Shown here: piece by piece, positions 1 to 5,454 of the stretch
Layout of the letters: each line of letters opens with the position of its first letter
How positions within the stretch are numbered: the stretch's first letter is position 1
NCBI GenBank assembly: GCA_944331885.1
Contig: CALVJF010000025.1
Coordinates: 1 to 9,068, forward strand
DNA: 9,068 bases
Direction of reading: 5' to 3'
Origin: an uncultured Bacilli bacterium
GTDB taxonomy: Bacteria; Bacillota_I; Bacilli_A; RF39; UBA660
Program-made: the position numbers and the translations under genes
Notes under the pieces: model-generated
What the model saw: the letters and a program-made list of their open reading frames with translations, nothing else
The model's database searches: none
Told to the model about the DNA's origin: nothing

Positions 1-616
1 AGATGTTATTGTTTTCAACATTTTTAGTAATTCTTGTACCGCTAGTACTAAATGTTACCTTTGTATATCCACTGTATACTTCTGATTCAACTCCTACTAA
101 TACTGCGGTATTTGTCCAGTCAAGTTCTTTAAATGCTGAATTTTTATCTAAGTTGGTAGTATCTAAAATCTTTTGTGTTTCGTTATCATATTTATAGGCG
201 CTAACTATTATATTTCTATCAATTTCTTCAGATATTACTAGATCACAATTTTCTTGATCACTTAATTTTGCTTCAGGATTGTTATTATCAATAGTTACAT
301 CAATAGTATAACAAATCATTGAGCTGTTATCTTTTGGATTATAAACTATATTTTCATCGTTTTCTATTTCATCTGCTTGGAAATAACCCTCACTTACAAG
401 ATAATTAACAGTTATAGTCTTGGCACTACTTAAATTAATTTCGCTGGCCCATTTTTCGGCTGCCAGCTCAATTTGTTGGGCTTTTGTTTCATAAGCCTTT
501 TGTTTGGTTGATTCGCTTGTACGATTGTATACCGGGATGGCAATTGCTACGATTATTCCTAATAATGCGATAGCTCCTAATACTTCAACAAGCGTGAACC
601 CTTTTGCATTTTTCAT
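1..616 (-). CDS. Type IV prepilin-like protein (N-terminal methylation motif), 3' end cut by window edge
   Basis: 205 codons are visible, open to the window edge with no stop. The protein begins MKNAKG then FTLVEVLGAIALLG: a short basic leader, G6|F7 as the prepilin peptidase cleavage and N-methylation site, E11 (Glu5 of the mature protein), and one hydrophobic helix to about residue 29 (type IV pilin / pseudopilin class III signal). The rest (about 30-205) is an extracellular domain with two cysteines, C102 and C124, that could pair. From about residue 165 (DWTNTAVLVGV...YSGYTKVTFSTSG) it resembles a bacterial Ig-like beta-sandwich; this is my inference by pattern. A perfect AGGAGGA (627..621) sits 4 bases before the ATG. 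It has its own promoter and follows the terminator of the M23 gene, so it is a separate unit. Role (pseudopilin of a competence/secretion-type machine, or a pilin-anchored surface protein) cannot be settled without the missing C-terminus and genome context. Confidence 0.85.
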   Translation of the reverse strand, partial: MKNAKGFTLVEVLGAIALLGIIVAIAIPVYNRTSESTKQKAYETKAQQIELAAEKWASEINLSSAKTITVNYLVSEGYFQADEIENDENIVYNPKDNSSMICYTIDVTIDNNNPEAKLSDQENCDLVISEEIDRNIIVSAYKYDNETQKILDTTNLDKNSAFKELDWTNTAVLVGVESEVYSGYTKVTFSTSGTRITKNVENNNI

Positions 617-636
617 ATATTCCTCCTACTATAATA

Positions 637-665
637 ATCGTATCTTAATATGACTTTTTTGTCAA
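637..665 (-). promoter_or_regulatory. Sigma-A-type promoter of the prepilin gene
   Basis: Read on the minus strand: consensus TTGACA (665..660), a 17-base spacer, then TACGAT (642..637), followed by AGGAGGA and the ATG at 616. A second possible -10, TATTAT, lies at 636..631 but at a poor 23-base spacing. The -35 starts one base after the T-tract of the upstream terminator, so transcription of the prepilin is reset immediately after the ftsEX operon ends. A short inverted repeat TGAC-6 nt-GTCA (651-664) overlaps the -35; too short to call an operator. Confidence 0.7.
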
Positions 666-666
666 T

Positions 667-694
667 AAAAAAAGATAAGTTATTTAACTTATCT
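667..694 (-). terminator. Intrinsic terminator of the ftsE-ftsX-M23 operon
   Basis: Minus-strand stem AGATAAGT / ACTTATCT (694..687 with 680..673), loop of 6 (two further A-T pairs would tighten it), then a run of seven T (673..667, its first base shared with the stem). The stem is AT-rich with only two G-C pairs. The TAA stop of the M23 gene (691..689) lies inside the 5' arm. Confidence 0.8.
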
Positions 695-1894
695 ACTGTA
701 CCACCAAATTCCTTTGGAAGGATATCCAGGAGGCTTGATGCTATTGGCTAAAAATGAATTCCATGACGAATAATCTATACCGTAATATCCTTTACTAATT
801 CCGAAATGAAGGTGGGCTCCAGTTGAACAATGATCCCAATAAGTGCTTCGGCCACCACCAACAGTTCCTATTACTGTGCTTGTAGTAACCATGTCTCCTT
901 TATTTACTTTAACTGATAACATATGAGCATATTGCATTGTATATTTGACACCATTTACCATCGTATGAATATAAACTATATTTCCACCACAACTAGTTTT
1001 ATAATCTATATTAGATACTCTACCAGCAGCGGCGGCATATATGTTTGTTCCTTCTGGATTTCCGCCAATATCTACTGCATTATGAAATGAACTAGCAGCT
1101 CCAGTAATTGGATCTATGCGATATCCCCAATTACTTGTGACTGTTCCTTTAGCTAATGGTTTTGTCCATCCTGCGGAATTACCTATACTATTTCCACATG
1201 AAGAAATTGGAATAGTTTCTGAAGAACAAATTTGTTTAAAGTAATTAATTTGTTCTTGTTGATTTTTAATTTGAGCATCAATATCAGCATTTATTTCACT
1301 ATATTCTGAATATTGGCCATTTAGTTGTTGCATTTTACTTGCTGTTTCGGCGATTTTTTTGTCTAGTTCAGTTGTTTTTTCTTTTAATTCTACTTGTAAT
1401 TGCTCATTTTCAGTAATTAAGTCATCTAATTTTTTTAAAGTATCTTGACTATATTCAGTTATTTGTTCGACAGCTGCTAAACGACGGATTAAATCTTTTA
1501 AACTAGTAGCGTCTGCTAAATATTCATTGTAAACATTGTCTCCTTTAGTTAACTGAAAATATCTCAATAAAGCTTCCGTTTCTTGGGTAAGTTGCTCAAT
1601 CATTTTTTCTGACTCTGTTATTTTTTGTTTAGCAGTTTCTATATCTTTAGCAATTTGATCTTGCTCTTTTTGAGCTTGAAAAATACTATTTTTTGCTGCA
1701 TTAATTTGATCTTGCGTTAATTTTTTTGAACTCTCAATGCGTGCTTTTTCGTCTTTTAATTTTTGAAGTTCTTCTCTTAAATCAGCAATTGTTTTATCAC
1801 TATATGCTTTGGTAGTTAAGGGATTAAATATAGGGATTATTAATGCTATTATAAGTACAATTCTTGTAAAACATTGTATTATTTTATGCATCAT
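689..1894 (-). CDS. Secreted coiled-coil M23 peptidase, FtsEX-linked (EnvC/CwlO-type role)
   Basis: 401 aa. Residues 1-30 form a Sec signal peptide (hydrophobic 12-24, likely cleavage after TKA30). Residues 32-220 are a long heptad-rich coiled coil full of E, K and Q. A short linker leads to an M23/LytM domain (about 243-392). Metal and catalytic residues are all present: H271 and D275 (HNAVD), H324 (YAHM), H361 and H363 (GAHLHFG). It should therefore be an active zinc endopeptidase, unlike E. coli EnvC, whose LytM domain is degenerate. Unusually for this phylum it has four exported cysteines: C223/C233 in the linker and C302/C356 in the catalytic domain. Its ATG overlaps the ftsX TGA (ATGA), indicating translational coupling; a second ATG follows directly, so M2 is an alternative start. 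By analogy with EnvC, PcsB and CwlO, the coiled coil would dock on the FtsX extracellular loop and ATP hydrolysis by FtsE would gate septal or side-wall cleavage. Position supports this; binding is inferred. Confidence 0.9.
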   Translation of the reverse strand: MMHKIIQCFTRIVLIIALIIPIFNPLTTKAYSDKTIADLREELQKLKDEKARIESSKKLTQDQINAAKNSIFQAQKEQDQIAKDIETAKQKITESEKMIEQLTQETEALLRYFQLTKGDNVYNEYLADATSLKDLIRRLAAVEQITEYSQDTLKKLDDLITENEQLQVELKEKTTELDKKIAETASKMQQLNGQYSEYSEINADIDAQIKNQQEQINYFKQICSSETIPISSCGNSIGNSAGWTKPLAKGTVTSNWGYRIDPITGAASSFHNAVDIGGNPEGTNIYAAAAGRVSNIDYKTSCGGNIVYIHTMVNGVKYTMQYAHMLSVKVNKGDMVTTSTVIGTVGGGRSTYWDHCSTGAHLHFGISKGYYGIDYSSWNSFLANSIKPPGYPSKGIWWYSR

Positions 1895-2790
1895 ATTTTT
1901 AAATACTTTCTAGCGGCACGATAACTACCAAACATACCGACAACTGCTCCCAACGCCATTACTGATAACGCAACATAGAATACTAGGTTAACTGGTTTAA
2001 TTAAAGATATTATATTGGAATAAATGTAACCATCCATTTTATCATAAACTAATATGTAACCATAAATTGTTAATAATGCCGGAATTAAAGATCCGATTAT
2101 TCCTAAAATAAATCCTTCAAATAAAAATGGCAATCTTATAACGAGATTAGGAGTTCCTACTAAACGCATAATTTCTATTTCATTACGACGAGAGAAAATG
2201 GTCAATTTAATTGTATTACTAATTAAAAATATTGTAACTAAAACTAATGATCCAACTATAATTATTGTTACTTTTTCTATAATATCAAACATAGCAATGA
2301 ATCTTTCAGCTTTGCCTTCGCCGTATTTGGCTTCAAATACGCCTTCAATTTCATTTATTTGTTTAGTTGTTGATGCTAATTGAGTTACGTCTTCAACTGT
2401 TACTTCAAAAGAATCGCGAAGTGGGTTGGTTTCTAGGGTGTCAAGAATTGCCTCTAAATCATCAGATTCGTTTTGAAGCTCATTTTTCCATTCTTCGCCA
2501 CTTATATAAGTAACATTTTCTTCTTTGATATTATTCAAACCAATAATTTTATCTCTTATTGTGTCTACGTCCGATGAATCAATATCTGTTTCAAGAAATA
2601 CTTCAATAGTTAAATCTTTTTTTAATTCTGAAGTTGCATTATTTACATTTGCTGATACTAATATAGCAATAGCAACTAAAATTAAAGTTATTGTTGAACA
2701 AGTTATCGAAGCAATACTTAAACTGAAATTTCGAAAGACACTTTTAAAAGCATCGCGGATATTTCTTTTTAATATTCTAAACACTTTCAT
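1891..2790 (-). CDS. ftsX: Cell division ABC-type transmembrane protein FtsX
   Basis: 299 aa, the usual length for a Gram-positive FtsX. It has a cytoplasmic basic N-terminus (FRILKRNIRDAFKSVFRN), TM1 at about 23-46, a large extracellular loop at about 48-170, then TM2 (171-193), TM3 (222-246) and TM4 (267-290). The conserved FtsX stretch after TM2 is plain (NTIKLTIFSRRNEIEIMRL, then VGTPN and PFLFEG). FtsX is the membrane half of the FtsEX complex: it passes the ATPase signal from FtsE to a peptidoglycan hydrolase outside, which here is most likely the next gene. The start overlaps the end of ftsE by 14 bases; an AAAGGAAG site (2809..2802) inside ftsE lies 11 bases before the ATG. The TGA stop overlaps the M23 start. 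Its extracellular loop is where co-variation with the M23 coiled coil should be sought. Confidence 0.95.
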   Translation of the reverse strand: MKVFRILKRNIRDAFKSVFRNFSLSIASITCSTITLILVAIAILVSANVNNATSELKKDLTIEVFLETDIDSSDVDTIRDKIIGLNNIKEENVTYISGEEWKNELQNESDDLEAILDTLETNPLRDSFEVTVEDVTQLASTTKQINEIEGVFEAKYGEGKAERFIAMFDIIEKVTIIIVGSLVLVTIFLISNTIKLTIFSRRNEIEIMRLVGTPNLVIRLPFLFEGFILGIIGSLIPALLTIYGYILVYDKMDGYIYSNIISLIKPVNLVFYVALSVMALGAVVGMFGSYRAARKYLKI

Positions 2791-3478
2791 TGGCTTTATA
2801 ACTTCCTTTCAAATGGTCACCTACAAGTACTCCATTTTCAATAACTACAACACGCTTTTTCATGCGGTTAACAATTTCTCGATCGTGGGTAGCCATAATG
2901 ATTGTAGTTTCCATTTCTTTATTTATTGTTTCAATAACTTTCATAATCTCTTTAGATGTTTCGGGATCTAGATTTCCTGTTGGTTCGTCACATATTAATA
3001 ATTTAGGTTCATTAACTATGGCTCGAGCTATACAAACACGTTGTTGTTCGCCGCCAGATAATTGATTAGGAAAACTACGAATCTTTTCTTTTAAACCTAC
3101 TCTTTCAAGAGCTTTAATTACTTTAGGTTTTATTTCATTATTCTTTAATCCCATTGCCTCAAGAGCGAAAGCTACATTTTCATATACTGTTAATTTAGGT
3201 AAGAGTTTAAAGTCTTGAAACACTATTCCTAATTTACGGCGTAATTTGTATACATTGCGATTTTTTAATTTAGAAATATTTACGCCCCCAACTATTACTT
3301 CTCCTTTAGTAGGTTTTTCCTCTCGATAAAGCATTTTAATTAATGAAGACTTACCTGATCCACTATGACCAATTACGAAGACAAAATCTCCTTTATTTAT
3401 ACTTAAATTTAAATCCGCAATGGCAGTAACGCCATTTGGGTAAACTTTATAACAATTTTTTATTTCGATGAACTTCAT
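2777..3478 (-). CDS. ftsE: Cell division ATP-binding protein FtsE
   Basis: 233 aa, a typical length. It is a complete ABC ATPase: Walker A GHSGSGKSS (37-45), Q-loop Q88 (FQDF), signature LSGGEQQR (140-147), Walker B LLICDEPT (160-167) with catalytic E165, D-loop GNLD (168-171) and switch H198 (THD). The closeness to FtsE rather than LolD/MacB-type ATPases is supported by FQDFKLLPKLTVYENVAFAL and by the adjacent ftsX. It is cytoplasmic, bound to FtsX, and hydrolyses ATP to activate cell-wall cleavage during division or elongation. First gene of the operon; AGGTGG (3490..3485) stands 6 bases before the ATG. It ends in TAG, 14 bases into ftsX. Only 43 bases separate it from yitT upstream, and those hold the promoter and ribosome binding site plus most of the yitT terminator. 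Confidence 0.97.
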   Translation of the reverse strand: MKFIEIKNCYKVYPNGVTAIADLNLSINKGDFVFVIGHSGSGKSSLIKMLYREEKPTKGEVIVGGVNISKLKNRNVYKLRRKLGIVFQDFKLLPKLTVYENVAFALEAMGLKNNEIKPKVIKALERVGLKEKIRSFPNQLSGGEQQRVCIARAIVNEPKLLICDEPTGNLDPETSKEIMKVIETINKEMETTIIMATHDREIVNRMKKRVVVIENGVLVGDHLKGSYKANESV

Positions 3479-3501
3479 ATATTCCCACCTTACTATTTTT
3501 A

Positions 3502-3510
3502 ATTATAACA
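3502..3510 (-). promoter_or_regulatory. Extended -10 promoter of the ftsE-ftsX-M23 operon
   Basis: The minus strand reads TGTTATAAT (3510..3502): a consensus TATAAT with the upstream TG of an extended -10. The -35 position at 17-base spacing is TTTATT (3530..3525), a weak match, as expected when the extended -10 carries recognition. The predicted start near 3495 gives a leader of under 20 bases, mostly the AGGTGG site. The TG overlaps the end of the yitT terminator T-tract and the -35 lies in its hairpin. Confidence 0.7.
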
Positions 3511-3535
3511 AAAAAATACCATTAAATAAATGGTA
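3510..3535 (-). terminator. Intrinsic terminator of the YitT-family gene
   Basis: Minus-strand stem TACCATT / AATGGTA (3535..3529 with 3523..3517), loop of 5, followed by seven T (3516..3510). The yitT stop TAA (3524..3522) lies at the loop/3'-arm junction, so the whole 5' arm is coding sequence. The 7-bp stem with two G-C pairs is weak; efficiency is uncertain. Confidence 0.7.
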
Positions 3536-4421
3536 AATTTGACCTTTTTACACCGCCAGAAACTTCATAACAATCGGTAACTATGAAAAAGGCGTTGGAA
3601 TCTATTAATAGTATTGATTCTTTAAATAAATAATAATCTCTAGTGGGAACTACACACATTATCATTTTTTTCTTATTACGAGAAAAACCCCCTTCGGCAT
3701 CAAAAATTGTGACACCTGATTGAAGCTCATTGATAATAAATTTTTCTATTTCTTTAGTTTTGCGGGTGTAAATAAAGAACATTTTACTATCGCTTATACC
3801 AATTAAAATACGATCAATTATATTACTACTGATAATAAGAACAATTATCGAATATAACATAGTATTAATGCCAAAAACAAAAACACCAGCGCAAATTATT
3901 ACAATATAAGTAAAAAATACTGATTTTCCAGTTGGAATTTTGAGATATTTATTAAGAATTTGAATTATTACATCTGACCCACCAGTGCTAAATCCTGTTT
4001 TGTATATTAAGCCGTTAGCTAAGCCAAATAATAATCCGCCGACTATAGCGCTTAAAAATAATGAATCAAAAGTAACATGAGGAATAATAGTGGTTGCTAT
4101 AGGAGTTGTTACTTTTATAAATATTGGATATATAATTGCTCCAACTATAGTCCTCCCTGTTTGCTCTTTGCCAATAAATATAAAACTTACTATTATTAAA
4201 ATTAATCCACTAATAAATATAAACTCGGCAGGAGGGATATTCCATAAGGCTTTTAATATTACTGCAAGACCACTGGTGCCACCAACAACTAAATTATTAT
4301 TTAACAGAAAAATGTTATAATTGAGAGCAAGAATCATTACACCTATAAGCATTATAATGGTTCTAGAGATGATATTTTTCTTTTTTACTAAGGCGATTAT
4401 TTCTTTATAATTATTTTTCAT
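3522..4421 (-). CDS. YitT-family integral membrane protein (DUF161 + DUF2179)
   Basis: 299 aa. The N-terminal half is a membrane domain with about five to six helices (roughly 19-41, 65-83, 91-112, 119-140, 168-206). It has two family-type glycine motifs, VVGGTSGLAVIL (45-56) and TGFSTGGSDVI (142-152), which occupy equivalent places in an apparent internal repeat. The C-terminal cytoplasmic part (about 212-290) is the DUF2179 domain, with GVTIFDAEGGFSRNKKKMIMCVV (split: GVTIFDAEGG at 236-245, KKMIMCVV at 251-258). This architecture matches B. subtilis YitT, YpjC, YqfU, YvjA and YxkD; their transport or sensing role is not established, so I assign none. The start has GGTGAAAG (4430..4423) just upstream. 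It is divergent from gerQ across 65 bases and monocistronic, ending in the terminator at 3510-3535. The family usually has several paralogues per genome, so this is not necessarily the orthologue of any one of them. Confidence 0.88.
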   Translation of the reverse strand: MKNNYKEIIALVKKKNIISRTIIMLIGVMILALNYNIFLLNNNLVVGGTSGLAVILKALWNIPPAEFIFISGLILIIVSFIFIGKEQTGRTIVGAIIYPIFIKVTTPIATTIIPHVTFDSLFLSAIVGGLLFGLANGLIYKTGFSTGGSDVIIQILNKYLKIPTGKSVFFTYIVIICAGVFVFGINTMLYSIIVLIISSNIIDRILIGISDSKMFFIYTRKTKEIEKFIINELQSGVTIFDAEGGFSRNKKKMIMCVVPTRDYYLFKESILLIDSNAFFIVTDCYEVSGGVKRSNLPFI

Positions 4422-4430
4422 ACTTTCACC

Positions 4431-4447
4431 ATTATAATTATACTATA
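4431..4447. promoter_or_regulatory. Divergent promoter region between the YitT-family gene and gerQ
   Basis: Minus strand, toward yitT: two adjacent TATAAT hexamers (4442..4437 and 4436..4431) and a TATAGT (4447..4442), with no good -35. Plus strand, toward gerQ: TATACT (4439-4444), preceded 18 bases earlier by TTTTCA (4415-4420, 4 of 6 to the sigma-A consensus). The two directions overlap, so polymerase binding would be mutually exclusive. Which hexamer is used, and by which sigma factor, cannot be decided from the sequence. Confidence 0.4.
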
Positions 4448-4474
4448 AAATATTTATTGTGCATATAGTTAATT

Positions 4475-4480
4475 GAGGTG
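4475..4480 (+). promoter_or_regulatory. Ribosome binding site that fixes the gerQ start
   Basis: GAGGTG lies 6 bases before ATG 4487. The in-frame GTG at 4478 is part of this Shine-Dalgarno element and has no site of its own, so ATG 4487 is the start and the protein is 117 aa rather than 120. Confidence 0.85.
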
Positions 4481-4486
4481 AATTTT

Positions 4487-4840
4487 ATGAATGGTAATTA
4501 TTATCAAAATCCTACTTTTCCTACAGCGGTAAATCCTAATAATAATTTTGAGGATGGTTATATTGCTGGGCAACAAAGTAATGTAGATTCGGAGCAAAGT
4601 TATATTGAAAATATTTTAAGACTAAATAAAGGAAAAAAAGTAAAAGCCTATGTTTCTTTTCCTGATTCGAATACATGGAAAGATAAAATATTTGAAGGCA
4701 TAATTGAGCAAGCCGGTCGAGATCATTTAATCATTAGTGACCCTAAAACTGGGGATTGGTATCTTATTTTAATGATTTATTTAAATTATGTGGAATTTGA
4801 TGAAAGAATTGATTATTTTAATACACAAAAACCATTTTAA
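4487..4840 (+). CDS. gerQ: Spore coat protein GerQ
   Basis: 117 aa. The C-terminal domain (about 38-111) is the GerQ family signature: SYIENILRLNKGKKVKAYVSF, then IFEGIIEQAGRDHLIISD, PKTG, and IYLNYVEFDERIDY, closely matching B. subtilis GerQ/YwdL. In Bacillus, GerQ is an inner-coat protein needed to localise the cortex-lytic enzyme CwlJ, and it is crosslinked by transglutaminase Tgl through lysines 2, 4 and 5. Here the N-terminal tail (1-37) is short and Asn/Tyr/Gln-rich. The first lysine is K48, so the known crosslinking sites are absent; Q7, Q29, Q30 and Q37 could in principle act as acyl donors. B. subtilis GerQ is considerably longer, the difference lying in this tail. The gene implies the organism sporulates, most likely with a CwlJ-type hydrolase elsewhere. 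It is convergent with the next gene, overlapping it by 4 bases. Confidence 0.92.
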   Translation: MNGNYYQNPTFPTAVNPNNNFEDGYIAGQQSNVDSEQSYIENILRLNKGKKVKAYVSFPDSNTWKDKIFEGIIEQAGRDHLIISDPKTGDWYLILMIYLNYVEFDERIDYFNTQKPF

Positions 4841-4865
4841 AAATAATATTTAAAATGGTTTTTTT
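4827..4865. terminator. Bidirectional terminator between gerQ and the MBL gene, containing both stops
   Basis: A perfect 15-bp stem (4827-4841 with 4849-4863) and 7-base loop (4842-4848). On the plus strand it runs into seven T (4859-4865); on the minus strand the exit carries five T (4831..4827). Most of the arm is A/T, with a GG/CC pair at 4832-4833 / 4857-4858. The gerQ TAA (4838-4840) and the MBL TAA (4839..4837) overlap in the 5' arm, so both genes are read into the hairpin. Confidence 0.9.
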
Positions 4866-5340
4866 CTATTCCTAGTGTTGTTACATTTCCATGACCAGGG
4901 TAAATTTTTATATCATCAGGATAAATTGTCATATTATTAAGGCTTTTTATCATGTCTTGAAAATTGCCAGTTGGCAGATCAGTTCGACCAATCGAATTTT
5001 GAAATATAAAATCGCCAGTAAACATTATTTTTTCCTCTGGAAAATAGAAGGTTTGAGAATCTGAAGTGTGTCCAGGAGTTGGTAAAACTATAAAATTAAA
5101 ACTTGTTAATTTATCATAATCATTAACATTTATTTTGTATTCTTTTAGTATTTCTTTTAAAGCACCGATATGGTCAAAATGAAAATGAGTTACTAAACAG
5201 CCAATAACATGCCGATTATTTATCACTTTTTTTATTTCTTCAAAATTAGCTGCTGGATCAATTATAATGACATTGTTATTTTTTTCAACTATATAACAAT
5301 TTGTAGCTAATTCTCCTAATATTATTCTTTCAATATGCAT
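4837..5340 (-). CDS. Metallo-beta-lactamase fold hydrolase, glyoxalase-II-like (YqgX/YcbL type), short form
   Basis: 167 aa. All metal ligands are visible: THFHFDH (51-57: H52, H54, D56, H57), H91 (PTPGHT), D110 (GDFIF) and H150 (YPGHG), with GRTDLPTG (118-125) typical of the YqgX/YcbL branch of glyoxalase-II-like hydrolases. The family acts on thioesters such as S-lactoylglutathione or bacillithiol adducts; substrate here is unknown. It is about 40 residues shorter than B. subtilis YqgX (about 210 aa), and the loss maps between the THFHFDH and PTPGHT motifs (about 58-87), where relatives carry the segment that follows the metal-binding loop. The C-terminal helix is also trimmed; its last residues (HFKYYF) are encoded by the terminator hairpin. 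GGTGAT (5350..5345) precedes the ATG. Monocistronic with its own promoter, divergent from lemA. Confidence 0.88.
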   Translation of the reverse strand: MHIERIILGELATNCYIVEKNNNVIIIDPAANFEEIKKVINNRHVIGCLVTHFHFDHIGALKEILKEYKINVNDYDKLTSFNFIVLPTPGHTSDSQTFYFPEEKIMFTGDFIFQNSIGRTDLPTGNFQDMIKSLNNMTIYPDDIKIYPGHGNVTTLGIEKNHFKYYF

Positions 5341-5356
5341 TTATATCACCTTTTAT

Positions 5357-5385
5357 ATAATATCTAATTTGTTTAAAAATGTAAA
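5357..5385 (-). promoter_or_regulatory. Sigma-A-type promoter of the MBL gene
   Basis: On the minus strand, TTTACA (5385..5380), 17 bases, TATTAT (5362..5357), giving a start near 5350 and a leader of about 10 bases that is essentially the GGTGAT ribosome binding site. Both hexamers match the consensus at 5 of 6 positions. Confidence 0.7.
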
Positions 5386-5420
5386 ACTTTTAGACAATAT
5401 TATTGCTTTATTTTATCACT

Positions 5421-5449
5421 TGTTATACTATAAAATAGTATAGAGGTGG
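5421..5449 (+). promoter_or_regulatory. Extended -10 promoter, palindrome and ribosome binding site of lemA
   Basis: TGTTATACT (5421-5429) is an extended -10. It overlaps a perfect inverted repeat, TATACTA-TAAAA-TAGTATA (5424-5442), whose centre falls near the predicted start (about 5436), a plausible operator position. AGAGGTGG (5442-5449) then lies 5 bases before TTG 5455. No good -35 is seen. The GTG at 5446 is inside the ribosome binding site and is not the start. Confidence 0.6.
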
Positions 5450-5454
5450 TAAAG

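Noticed and set aside
651..664. TGAC-6T-GTCA inverted repeat over the prepilin -35 as an operator
   Set aside because: Only 4-bp arms; expected by chance in sequence of this composition.
2525..2971. 148-codon plus-strand reading frame opposite ftsE/ftsX, and similar plus-strand frames elsewhere
   Set aside because: They are antisense shadows of well-supported genes, without ribosome binding sites or family motifs.
4462..4469. CATATAGT before gerQ as a sporulation sigma-E or sigma-K -10 element
   Set aside because: The -10 itself fits (CATAnAnT), but no -35 is found at the right spacing and the start would fall inside the Shine-Dalgarno sequence.
4478..4486. GTG at 4478 as the gerQ start (120 aa)
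   Set aside because: The GTG is the last half of the GAGGTG ribosome binding site serving ATG 4487.
5446..5454. GTG at 5446 as the lemA start (184 aa)
   Set aside because: It lies inside the AGAGGTGG site; TTG 5455 is correctly spaced and begins the hydrophobic helix directly.
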